Positions 16,441-23,818 of a stretch of 64,000 nt of DNA are shown in pieces; within the stretch, counting starts at the first letter, position 1, and the number at the start of each line of letters is the position of its first letter. The position numbers and the translations under genes were made by a program. The notes under the pieces are model-generated. The model saw only the letters and a program-made list of their open reading frames with translations, searched no databases and was not told the origin of the DNA. The DNA is taken from contig JAGNLV010000001.1 in assembly GCA_017999435.1 (NCBI GenBank), forward strand, positions 730,993 through 794,992, in the 5' to 3' direction. The DNA comes from Candidatus Zixiibacteriota bacterium (GTDB lineage Bacteria > Zixibacteria > MSB-5A5 > GN15 > FEB-12).

Positions 16441-16811
16441 GTCCCGTTCTCCTTCTTCATGTTGTCTTCGAGCATTTGATATATCTTCCGCTGCAGAATC
16501 TCCCGCATCGTGTCGCCCTCCGGTAACGACGTAAAATAATCATACAGCGCTTCGGCGTCCGGGGATGACTTGGGCACCTCCACCACGCCCCGAAGTTCCT
16601 CGTGGCCGGTCAGCGCCTCAAGGTCGCAATGGAGCGCCCTGGCGAGCGCCACAAGGGTCTCTATCGACGGCAACTTCCCCCGGTCGGATTCCTGCAGATA
16701 TCCCCGGATCATGACGTGATGCACGCCGGACCTGCGAGCGAGTTCGTTAATCGTCAATCGCCTGTCGGCCATGATCCGCCGCAGATTATCCATGAAGTCA
16801 TTACTTGCCAT
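16437..16811 (-). CDS. XRE-family helix-turn-helix regulator
   Basis: A 124-residue cytoplasmic protein. Residues about 7-70 form a Cro/CI-type helix-turn-helix: MDNLRRIMADRRLTINELAR, RSGVHHVMIRGYLQ, LPSIETLVALARALHCDLEA. The C-terminal helical part (DAEALYDYFTSLPEGDTMRE ILQRKIYQMLEDN) may mediate dimerisation. I chose the ATG at 16811 (MASNDF); an ATG at 16865 adds a non-family leader, and neither has a clear ribosome site. It is the first gene of an operon with two small exported proteins. The combination of a DNA-binding protein translated together with secreted proteins is unusual. Confidence 0.85.
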   Translation of the reverse strand: MASNDFMDNLRRIMADRRLTINELARRSGVHHVMIRGYLQESDRGKLPSIETLVALARALHCDLEALTGHEELRGVVEVPKSSPDAEALYDYFTSLPEGDTMREILQRKIYQMLEDNMKKENGT

Positions 16812-16924
16812 GTTGCCACAATGCTGCAGGCCAAGAGAAGTCGCAAGAATCGTTGAAAGACGCATGGCAAGATGGAATGAATCTCTGAAACCGCAATGCG
16901 TCAGCCAAGGGGGACCGGCGGCAG

Positions 16925-17068
16925 GTGATCGCGATCAATGGCACATTGTACGTTCGCACTCCCGAACACTGCAAGCGCGCGGCGGTCAAGGCGGGCAGCG
17001 AAATCATATGCCACCGCGACGCCAGTCTCCCCGATACCGTCATAGCGTTAGAGCCCGAACAGAACTAG
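16925..17068 (+). CDS. possible small protein (47 residues), divergent from the XRE operon
   Basis: A GTG-started frame reading VIAINGTLYVRTPEHCKRAA, VKAGSEIICHRDASLPDTVI, ALEPEQN then TAG. About three quarters of its codons end in G or C, and the first and second positions are lower, the skew expected of coding DNA in this genome. AAGGGGG lies about ten bases upstream. The rest of 16812-17209 shows nothing else I can support. It could be chance, or the remnant of a larger gene. Confidence 0.3.
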   Translation: MIAINGTLYVRTPEHCKRAAVKAGSEIICHRDASLPDTVIALEPEQN

Positions 17069-17209
17069 TCCAATTAAGAACGACCGGCTAACCAATTTCG
17101 AGGCGATCGTCCGTGCAACCGCAATATAACGGCAAACGCCGAAATGTCAAGGCCGACGATCTCATCGGCCGGCGTCGCGCCCGGCCTATGCGTGCGCCGC
17201 GAATACCTT

Positions 17210-17238
17210 TTGACAATCGGTCCCACGGCGGGTACTTT
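17210..17238 (+). promoter_or_regulatory. promoter of the dockerin protein gene
   Basis: TTGACA (17210-17215) and TACTTT (17233-17238) with exactly 17 bases between. Start near 17245. It argues that translation begins at the downstream ATG (17299), since the upstream ATG at 17248 would be almost at the 5' end. Confidence 0.7.
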
Positions 17239-17298
17239 GAATGAGAAATGACTGATTGGCCCAGAGCTCCTGTTGGCGGGAGGCCCCGCGTGTTGTCC

Positions 17299-18030
17299 AT
17301 GCGCCGTCTCTCCAGCGCCGTCGCGGTGGTGATCTGCATTTTCCTCTTGTCCGCGGCCGGGGCGCGCTCGGCGCCCGGCGATTCTTTGCTTCTGCCCTCG
17401 CGGACCGTGTACGGCGGATTCGGCGTCCAGCCGGTGGTGGCGAAACTGGTCGCCCCGATTCGCGGCGCGACGATTCCGATTAAAATCCCCGCCGGGCCGG
17501 AGGTGGTCGAGCTCTCCACCGAGGGCCTGGTGACCGAGAACTGGAATATCGCCCTGCTCGAGATCAAGCCGGATTCGGGGTTTCTGTTCATCATGCTGGC
17601 CAATACGGCCGGGCTTACGATCCCGGCCGGCCAGACTCCCCTGTGCAACATCCGCTACCTCACCGGCAACAACTCGTGCGCGGGGAGTTTCTCCTTCCGC
17701 TGGGACACGGCGCTGGCCGGAAGCGTCGCCCGCCGCCTGACTTACGCGAGTCTCGACAACCGGACGATCTATCCCGGCTTCAACTACTTTCGCGACCGGG
17801 TCGACGTTCTTCCTGTGGTTCCCGGCGATCTCACCAGCGACGGTGCGGTGTCGATTCCCGACCTCACGTATTTCGTCGCCTACCTGTTCCGCAACGGTCC
17901 GCCGCCGGGGTCGCTCAACGCCGCCGATGTCAACGGTGATTGCCGGGGTCCGGATGTCGCCGATCTGACCGCGATGATAGCGGCGTTCTTCCAGGCCGGC
18001 CCGCCTCTCCAGTGCGGCTGCGTCGTATAG
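17299..18030 (+). CDS. secreted protein with C-terminal dockerin-type repeats
   Basis: 243 residues. Signal peptide MRRLSSAVAVVICIFLLSAAGARSA. The middle part is a beta-rich, cohesin-like domain of about 140 residues (KLVAPIRGATIPIKIPAGPE ... CAGSFSFRWD). The end carries two calcium-loop repeats: GDLTSDGAVSIPDLTYFVAY LFRNGPPP and ADVNGDCRGPDVADLTAMIA AFFQAGPP, the dockerin type I form common in Zixibacteria-like genomes. Asp/Asn at loop positions 1, 3 and 5 is kept in the first. In clostridia, dockerins plug into cohesins; in FCB bacteria the partner is mostly unknown. The protein ends in CGCVV. It is a single gene with its own promoter. Confidence 0.82.
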   Translation: MRRLSSAVAVVICIFLLSAAGARSAPGDSLLLPSRTVYGGFGVQPVVAKLVAPIRGATIPIKIPAGPEVVELSTEGLVTENWNIALLEIKPDSGFLFIMLANTAGLTIPAGQTPLCNIRYLTGNNSCAGSFSFRWDTALAGSVARRLTYASLDNRTIYPGFNYFRDRVDVLPVVPGDLTSDGAVSIPDLTYFVAYLFRNGPPPGSLNAADVNGDCRGPDVADLTAMIAAFFQAGPPLQCGCVV

Positions 18031-18085
18031 CCGGGCGCCGGTCCAGCGACCGGGGCCGCGGGGTTCTCAGGTTGGGGAAATCCCC

Positions 18086-18529
18086 CTACACGCCGAAGGT
18101 TTCTTCTCCCGACCGATTGCGCCCGCAGCAATTCCGACAGGCGGCGATCTCGTCGGTCAGCCCCTTGACCGCCAGGTGGGCGGTAATCGCCATTCCCTCC
18201 GGCCCGTATTCGACGGCTTCGATAGTGCAGTAGTCCCCCACCCGCCCCGCCGCCAGCCCGAGTGCGGCCTGGAGGGCCGCCCGCACCGCGGCGAAGTGCT
18301 TCACGGCGAGGTACTCGGTGATGTCGCTCCCGGCCCGCAGCTTGGCGAGAAAATCCTCGTTGCGGGTAGCGGCCACCTGGGCCGCCGTGCGCCGGAACAG
18401 CCAGGGCCCGATCAGCTTGTCTTCACCGACCGTGCCCCCGCACGTGCGTTTGAACAGCCGGTAATCGACCACCCGATCGTCGGGCGCGACCGTGAGCTTG
18501 ACCGTATCCGTGATATCCTTGCAGGGCAT
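18086..18529 (-). CDS. uncharacterised Cys-rich protein, possibly NifU/IscU-like
   Basis: 147 residues, cytoplasmic (no signal). Starts MPCKDITDTVKLTVAPDDRV, with GGGAGA ten bases upstream. Key features are FKRTCGGTVGEDKLIGPW, DYCTIEAVEYGPEGM and a terminal ACRNCCGRNR. The layout of a Gly-flanked Cys after a VDYRLFK strand, a central helix with a conserved Lys-His (AVKHFAAVRAAL) and a later Cys recalls iron-sulfur scaffold proteins of the NifU-N/IscU type, but spacing differs and I am not sure. The convergent dockerin gene ends 55 bases away; the rhomboid gene lies upstream in the same direction. Four Cys in the last part could bind metal or a cluster. Confidence 0.65.
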   Translation of the reverse strand: MPCKDITDTVKLTVAPDDRVVDYRLFKRTCGGTVGEDKLIGPWLFRRTAAQVAATRNEDFLAKLRAGSDITEYLAVKHFAAVRAALQAALGLAAGRVGDYCTIEAVEYGPEGMAITAHLAVKGLTDEIAACRNCCGRNRSGEETFGV

Positions 18530-18587
18530 TTGACTCAATCTCCCATTTCCCGGTGATGGTACGCCGGTCGGCCGGGCCGTGGTTGGC

Positions 18588-19319
18588 TCAATCCCAGCGC
18601 ACGCGGTAAATCCGCTGTCCGTCGTCCGCCCTTCCCCGCGGCCCCCGGAACCTGAGCAATCCCCGCAGCAGCAGGTACCCGAAGACGAACCCGCCCACGT
18701 GCGCGAGGTAGGCCACGCCGCCCGAGGCTCCGCTCGGCTGGATGGCGTCGACCACCGACAGCAGCAACTGGTAGACAAACCACAGCCCGATCACCATTTT
18801 GGCCGGGAGCACGACGAACTGGATGAAGAAGAAGATGATGAGCACGGTGACGCGGGCACGCGGGTGGAGCACCAGGTAGGCTCCCATCACGCCCGAGATC
18901 GCGCCCGAGGCGCCCACCAGGGGCGTCTGCGAATTGGGGCCGAAGAGCGTGAACAGAAAAATCGCCGACAGCCCCGACAACAGGTAGAACAGGATGAATC
19001 GGACAGGGCCGAAGTAGTCCTCGATGTTGTTTCCGTAGATCCACAGGAACAGCATGTTGCCCAGGAGGTGCATCCACCCTCCGTGCATGAACATCGACGA
19101 GAACATGGTGAGCCACACCGGCGCGGCGACCTGCGGCGTGAGTTCCGTGAAATGCACGAGCTCGTAGGGGATGAAACCGTACTGGACAATGAAGAGCTGG
19201 AAAGCCCGGGGGCTGCCCATGATGGAGTACAGAAACACGAGCGTGTTGGCGGCGATCAGGCCCACCGTCACGTACGGTCTGCGGATAGTCGGAGTATCAT
19301 CGCGTATGGGAATAAACAA
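18588..19319 (-). CDS. rhomboid-family intramembrane serine protease
   Basis: 243 residues with at least six membrane helices. The catalytic Ser is S138 in GASGAISG and the catalytic His is H207 in AHVGGFVFGYLLL. The HGGWMHLLGNMLFLWIYGNN stretch (79-98) is the rhomboid HxxxN signature of helix 2. Full bacterial length. It cleaves membrane proteins within the bilayer; substrates unknown. The gene follows the M23 peptidase gene by 15 bases in the same direction, so the two are probably co-transcribed. Confidence 0.95.
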   Translation of the reverse strand: MFIPIRDDTPTIRRPYVTVGLIAANTLVFLYSIMGSPRAFQLFIVQYGFIPYELVHFTELTPQVAAPVWLTMFSSMFMHGGWMHLLGNMLFLWIYGNNIEDYFGPVRFILFYLLSGLSAIFLFTLFGPNSQTPLVGASGAISGVMGAYLVLHPRARVTVLIIFFFIQFVVLPAKMVIGLWFVYQLLLSVVDAIQPSGASGGVAYLAHVGGFVFGYLLLRGLLRFRGPRGRADDGQRIYRVRWD

Positions 19320-19334
19320 TTTTCGCCTCAGCCG

Positions 19335-21692
19335 TCACCGGTCGCCGCCCCCCGCTTTCGCGACGCGAAAGCGAAGGTACTTGCCGGTCTTGTTGCCCAC
19401 GCGGTCGGTGGCCTCAATCGAGAGGTAGTGTTCGCCCGGCGCCAGCGGCGCCAGCGGCCGGCTGTGCACGCGCCCGGTCTCGGGCTCGTATTCCGGGATC
19501 AGCCACTCGCCGTCGAGCTCGATGACAATGTTCCGATCGTCGGCAATGCCCGACAGGGTGTCCTCGAGGACGAAATTGACGGCCGGCCGGCGGTTCTGGT
19601 ACACCCCGCCTTCGCGCAGCGACAGATTCGAGATCCGCGGGGTTTCGTAATCAAACACCGCCCCGAACGACCCGCCTCCCCCCGCCGTCGCCGTCAGCAC
19701 GTCGCGGTCGTCGTCGAATGAATTCTCCAGCCACACCCACCGATTGGTGTTCTTGTCCAGCCAGCAGAGACCGCTGTACCGGTTGGGCTCCACGTCGTAC
19801 GGTATGTGGTACGTGATGGCGAAGCGCGTGCGGGTCGGGAAGGTCTCCGGCAGCACGAGGTAGTGGTCGGAATTGAGGGCCAGGGGAGACCGGTCGACGA
19901 CGGCGTTTCTCTTGAGTTCGAGGAACACAGGGGCGAAGAAGGACTCTTTGGGCAGATCGAGCCAGGCGTTTTGGTCGAAGGCCGCCCGGACCGTCGAATC
20001 GATCCCCGCCGCGACGATATTCAGGGAGTCGGACCACCGCCCCGCCCGCGCCGGGTCGTGCGAGAGGACCGCCTGGTACCGGTCGATCCGCGCGTACTTG
20101 GCCTGCGGCCGCACCAGGCACACATACCGCTTGGGCGTGAGCATCCGCCCGTACTCCGTCCCCAGCAGTTTCCCCCGGTAGAAGAGATCGACGCGCGAGA
20201 GGTAGGCCGAGGATTCCAGCGAGGTGATCTTGATGAGCAGGCCGTCCTCGGTCAGCTCGTGGGAGGTTTCGAACTTTCCCCCGGTGTCGTCATCGCGCAG
20301 TCCGTTGAACACGCCGTCGGCGATCACGCCCCCCTCTTCAGTGAAGAGGTAGAGGCGCAACGGCGTGACGCGGGTTTTGTAGCCGCCGGCGCGCACTTTC
20401 AGCCGCCCGCCGTCGAGCCGCTCGATCGTCCCGTCGGGCGTCCAGCCCCAGCGGTCGCCCCGTCCGACATAGAGCACGATCGAATCGACCGCCACCGTGG
20501 CCAGTGCTTCGCTGGCCGTGAAATAGAAATCGGTCGTGTCCGCTGCCACCCGCACGGTCGAATCGAGCCCGTAGAGGAACTCCCCCGGCCCGAGCACGAC
20601 CCTGAACCGGAGTTCCGACCTGTTCCCGAAAGCATCCTCCGCTGTGATCGCGAGGTCGTGCGGGCCGGGCGCCAGCCCGGTGGCGCAGCCGATAAGCCCC
20701 CCATGGGGGCCATGGGGACGGCACCCGGCGTAGTCGTTCCCCGGTTCCCGGTACAGCCGCCGCACGTGCTTGCGCTGGGCGACGGCTTCGAGCAGGTCAT
20801 ACTCGAGCGAGACGGCGGTGTTGGTTTCGAAATAGGCGGAGTCGAACACCGATTCGTGCCACAGCCGCCCGTCCACCGACAGCGCCAGCCGGTACACCGC
20901 CTGCTTCATCCCGCCGGACCGCATGAGGTCGTAGCAGTCGACCAGCAGCCCGACGGACGAGTTGAAGTACAGGCCGGTGTCGATCGTGTAGGTTCCCGCC
21001 GCTCCCGCCACCACCGGCACCCACATCTTCCGGCTCCCATCAGGAAACACGCTGTGGTCATCGGTCAGCCGCAGCCCCAGCCGGGTGATGACCGGCGGCG
21101 TCTTGTCGGCCAGCCGGTAACCGTGCGACAGCGGGTTGAGGGGGATGTCCCCCGCACGCTTCTCGAAATGCAGGTGCGGCGCCCCGGACCCGGTTTGCCC
21201 CGAATAGGCCAGCAACTCCCCCTTCTTCACCGGGACCGAGTCTTCCGGAAAATACAGATCCTGGTAATACCGCTTGGCGCTCACCTGGGCCGTTTTCAGG
21301 CGCCGGTCGAGGGCGGAGTTGAAATCCTGAAGGTGCGCCATGACATAGGTGCACCCGTCATTCCCCCGGAGATAGAGCACTTTCCCGTAGCCGGTGTAGG
21401 AAGTCCGCAGCCGCCAGACGTAGCCGTCGACCGGGGCGAGCACCTCTTTGCCGGTTACGCCGCCGGTGCGGATATCGATGCCGAAGTGGAAGTGTCCGAA
21501 CCGGTAATCCCCGAACCCGCTGGAGAGGTCGACGTCATAGCCGACCGGCCATCCGGCCACGGCGTGCGTCGCGGCCGCAGGCAGGCCGGTGAGGATAATT
21601 GCCGCCAGGATCGCCGGAAGTACCGGGTGGCGGAGTGGCCTACGCACGGGGACGTGGGCGGGCGCCTTTTGCTGCTGGTCCAATATTCTCAA
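19335..21692 (-). CDS. M23-family metallopeptidase with long beta-rich C-terminal region
   Basis: About 785 residues. The N-terminal domain (about 48-180) is a LytM/M23 fold with the zinc set intact: HFHFGID (H69, D73), MAH (H120) and HLHF (H173, H175). This predicts peptidoglycan or glycine-peptide cleavage in the periplasm. The remaining 600 residues hold Ig-like strands and a final domain (VNFVLEDTLSGIADDRNIVI ... YLRFRVAKAG). The frame starts at TTG 21692; an inner GTG (MRRPLRHPVLPAILAAIILT) would give a neater signal peptide, so the true start is uncertain. It shares its upstream region with the divergent gene at 22022. Confidence 0.88.
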   Translation of the reverse strand: MRILDQQQKAPAHVPVRRPLRHPVLPAILAAIILTGLPAAATHAVAGWPVGYDVDLSSGFGDYRFGHFHFGIDIRTGGVTGKEVLAPVDGYVWRLRTSYTGYGKVLYLRGNDGCTYVMAHLQDFNSALDRRLKTAQVSAKRYYQDLYFPEDSVPVKKGELLAYSGQTGSGAPHLHFEKRAGDIPLNPLSHGYRLADKTPPVITRLGLRLTDDHSVFPDGSRKMWVPVVAGAAGTYTIDTGLYFNSSVGLLVDCYDLMRSGGMKQAVYRLALSVDGRLWHESVFDSAYFETNTAVSLEYDLLEAVAQRKHVRRLYREPGNDYAGCRPHGPHGGLIGCATGLAPGPHDLAITAEDAFGNRSELRFRVVLGPGEFLYGLDSTVRVAADTTDFYFTASEALATVAVDSIVLYVGRGDRWGWTPDGTIERLDGGRLKVRAGGYKTRVTPLRLYLFTEEGGVIADGVFNGLRDDDTGGKFETSHELTEDGLLIKITSLESSAYLSRVDLFYRGKLLGTEYGRMLTPKRYVCLVRPQAKYARIDRYQAVLSHDPARAGRWSDSLNIVAAGIDSTVRAAFDQNAWLDLPKESFFAPVFLELKRNAVVDRSPLALNSDHYLVLPETFPTRTRFAITYHIPYDVEPNRYSGLCWLDKNTNRWVWLENSFDDDRDVLTATAGGGGSFGAVFDYETPRISNLSLREGGVYQNRRPAVNFVLEDTLSGIADDRNIVIELDGEWLIPEYEPETGRVHSRPLAPLAPGEHYLSIEATDRVGNKTGKYLRFRVAKAGGGDR

Positions 21693-22021
21693 CCTGTTGC
21701 CTACGTTTACGTTGATTCTCCTTTAAACGAATTAAGGGGCAAATGGTGGCAAAAGACAACGCTTTTTTCCGGCCGGGCGAAAGGGTTTCACATGACCTGG
21801 GCCGCAGCCGAAGTCATTCCGCCGCGGATGCGCCCCCCGCGCGTCGGCACCGGCGACCAGCGGTTTGTCGGCGACCGCGCTCCATCCGAATCTCCCGTCC
21901 GGCCGGCCCGTTCAGGGGTATAAAGCGACAAGTCCCGGGACGATCTTTGCCGTTGACTTTGCCGCCGCCGAAGGCGGAATTGGAGAAGAGGATCGCCCTT
22001 AACCGAAACGGAGACGTGTTC
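21693..22021 (+). other. divergent intergenic region
   Basis: Between the M23 peptidase gene (minus) and the gene at 22022 (plus). An AAAGGAGA at about 21720 on the minus strand sits too far from any start. I see no convincing promoter pair, repeat or coding sequence; open frames here lack coding character. Confidence 0.4.
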
Positions 22022-22909
22022 ATGGTGCAGCTTGTCTCGCCGCTTGTGCGGAAGTTCGCGGCGACAGCCGCTTTGGTCCTGCTGTCGGTGCCGACGGCTG
22101 GGGCCGCCGAGTTTGTCGGCGACCTTACTCTGAAGAGCGCACGCCAGACGATGACGGGCCGGCTCTTCGTCAAAGACTCCCTCTACCGCATGGATTTCAG
22201 CCAGGATGCGGGCAAAGTGTACGTGCTGGTCGACCAGAGCGCGGGGGAGTGCCGGATTGTCAACCCGCCGGCGCGGACCTACCGGATTCTGCCGCTGAAC
22301 GCTCCGACGGTTGTGCAGAACGATCCCTTCCAGGCCGCCCGGATTGGCGACTCGCTGGGCGTACGCGACTACCGCGGCGCCGACACGCTGGAGGGGTTTC
22401 CCTGTGACCGCTTCACAATCCGACTCGGCAAGAACCCGCTCATGAACCAGTGGATCCCCACGCGGCTTGGCTTCCCGATCCGCATCGAGAACCTCATGTC
22501 CCCGGACTCCGCGTACGTGGCCGTCACCAACATCGCAATCGGCCCGGTTGATTCCGCCCTCTTTGTCATCCCGCTCGACTATTCGCTTCAGGCCGAGCCG
22601 TCGCCGCCGCCGCGAGACCCGCGCCGCGGGGCGAAAGCGGGCGACTCGGTCCTCGTCCGCCTCGACACCGCGCTCGCGGTTGAGGTGGGGCTCATCGGAC
22701 TCGATTCCTCGGGCGCCGAGTGCGTCGTGGAACTCCTGCGCGACGGGAAGGCGATCGCGGAGACCGCGGCCGGCCCGGAGAGCAGCCGCACGTTCCGCTT
22801 CGCCGCCGTAGGCGAACAGGTGCGGCGGATCTACGCTGTCGCCGCCGATGGGTTGCGCGTCCGCGTGACGCGCGGCGAGGTGTTGATCGACGTCTCCCAG
22901 CCGCGCTGA
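22022..22909 (+). CDS. exported protein of the DUF4412/lipoprotein-sorting-like type
   Basis: 295 residues with signal peptide (VRKFAATAALVLLSVPTAGA). After it, FVGDLTLKSARQTMTGRLFV, KDSLYRMDFSQDAGKVYVLV and DTLEGFPCDRFTIRLG follow the pattern of LolA/LolB-like half-barrel domains (DUF4412 and outer-membrane lipoprotein-sorting families), which hold hydrophobic ligands. A C-terminal segment of about 100 residues (DSVLVRLDTALAVEVGLIGL ... RVTRGEVLIDVSQPR) is an extra beta domain. CGGAGA lies nine bases before the ATG; the longer upstream frame has no coding character. Family placement is moderate; partner unknown. Confidence 0.72.
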   Translation: MVQLVSPLVRKFAATAALVLLSVPTAGAAEFVGDLTLKSARQTMTGRLFVKDSLYRMDFSQDAGKVYVLVDQSAGECRIVNPPARTYRILPLNAPTVVQNDPFQAARIGDSLGVRDYRGADTLEGFPCDRFTIRLGKNPLMNQWIPTRLGFPIRIENLMSPDSAYVAVTNIAIGPVDSALFVIPLDYSLQAEPSPPPRDPRRGAKAGDSVLVRLDTALAVEVGLIGLDSSGAECVVELLRDGKAIAETAAGPESSRTFRFAAVGEQVRRIYAVAADGLRVRVTRGEVLIDVSQPR

Positions 22910-23033
22910 GTCCCGACAAAACCATTGTCAAGGCGTTCGCTTTATCGTACCATGAAGTGGAATTCGGAGGGCGGCCCGGCTGGTCTCCGCCCGAACGCCC
23001 CGCAGCGCGTGAGTTGCGGCATTGGATGGGGCC

Positions 23034-23750
23034 ATGAAGACGTTTTCGGCCAACGGCAAGGATTATCGCGTCGACGACAAGGGGTTCCTGCTCGATCCGG
23101 GGGAATGGGATGAGGGTTTTGCCGAAGCCATGGCCCGGGAGGCGGGGATCGAGCGCGGCCTGACCGAGGCCCACTGGCGCGTAATCCGTTTCATCCGCAA
23201 CACGTTTGAGCAGATCAACCAGTGCCCCCTCATTTACGTCGCCTGCAAGAAAAACCACCTCGGCCTGGGCGACCTCAAGAAGCTCTTCCCCACCGGCTGG
23301 CTGCGCGGCGCCTGCAAGCTCGCCGGCGTCACCTACCGCGAGGGGTATCTCCAGCACGTCTGGCTGGAGGGCGACATCGCCCACTTCACGAACACCTACG
23401 AGCGCAGGACCTATGAGCTGGACGAGCACGGATTCCTGATGAATCCCGACGACTGGGACGAGAATTTCGCCGTGCACAAGGCTTACGAGTCGGGCATTTC
23501 CGGCAACCTTACCGAGCGCCACTGGCAGATCATTCGGTACCTTCGGGGGGCGTACGGGCGGACCGGGACGGTGCCGACGGTGTACGAGACGTGCGAGGCG
23601 AACGGACTGGAGCTCGACGAGCTGGAGCAGTTGTTTCCGGGCGGCTACCACCGGGGCGCCGTCCGCCTCGCCGGCCTCCACGCCATGGAGCGCCCGGCTC
23701 GACCGGGGGGCCGGCCGGATCGGCCGCGCCCCGATTCCCCGCACAAATAA
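23034..23750 (+). CDS. tandem double-domain DsrC/TusE-like protein
   Basis: 238 residues, cytoplasmic. Residues about 1-100 and 122-222 are two copies of a DsrC/TusE-like fold: DDKGFLLDPGEWDEGFAEAM, LTEAHWRVIRFIRNTFEQIN and KLFPTGWLRGACKLAGV in the first, DEHGFLMNPDDWDENFAVHK, LTERHWQIIRYLRGAYGRTG and QLFPGGYHRGAVRLAGL in the second. DsrC proteins relay sulfur as a persulfide or trisulfide on C-terminal cysteines. Here the inner Cys is kept only in copy 1 (GACKLAG); copy 2 has Val instead, and neither has the terminal Cys. No dsr or tus genes are nearby. Start ATG 23034 is preceded by GGATGGGG. Function is more likely regulatory than classic sulfur relay (inference). Confidence 0.8.
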   Translation: MKTFSANGKDYRVDDKGFLLDPGEWDEGFAEAMAREAGIERGLTEAHWRVIRFIRNTFEQINQCPLIYVACKKNHLGLGDLKKLFPTGWLRGACKLAGVTYREGYLQHVWLEGDIAHFTNTYERRTYELDEHGFLMNPDDWDENFAVHKAYESGISGNLTERHWQIIRYLRGAYGRTGTVPTVYETCEANGLELDELEQLFPGGYHRGAVRLAGLHAMERPARPGGRPDRPRPDSPHK

Positions 23751-23818
23751 ATTGCCCGGCCGCGCGGCGCCCGGTAGATTGGACCGGAGGACACCCGGTT
23801 GCTCCGGTAGGCATTGGC

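Noticed and set aside
23591..23818. N-terminal extension of MltF.
   Set aside because: It overlaps the DsrC-like gene out of frame and is Arg/Pro-rich without signal; the start at 23819 gives a lipoprotein signal.
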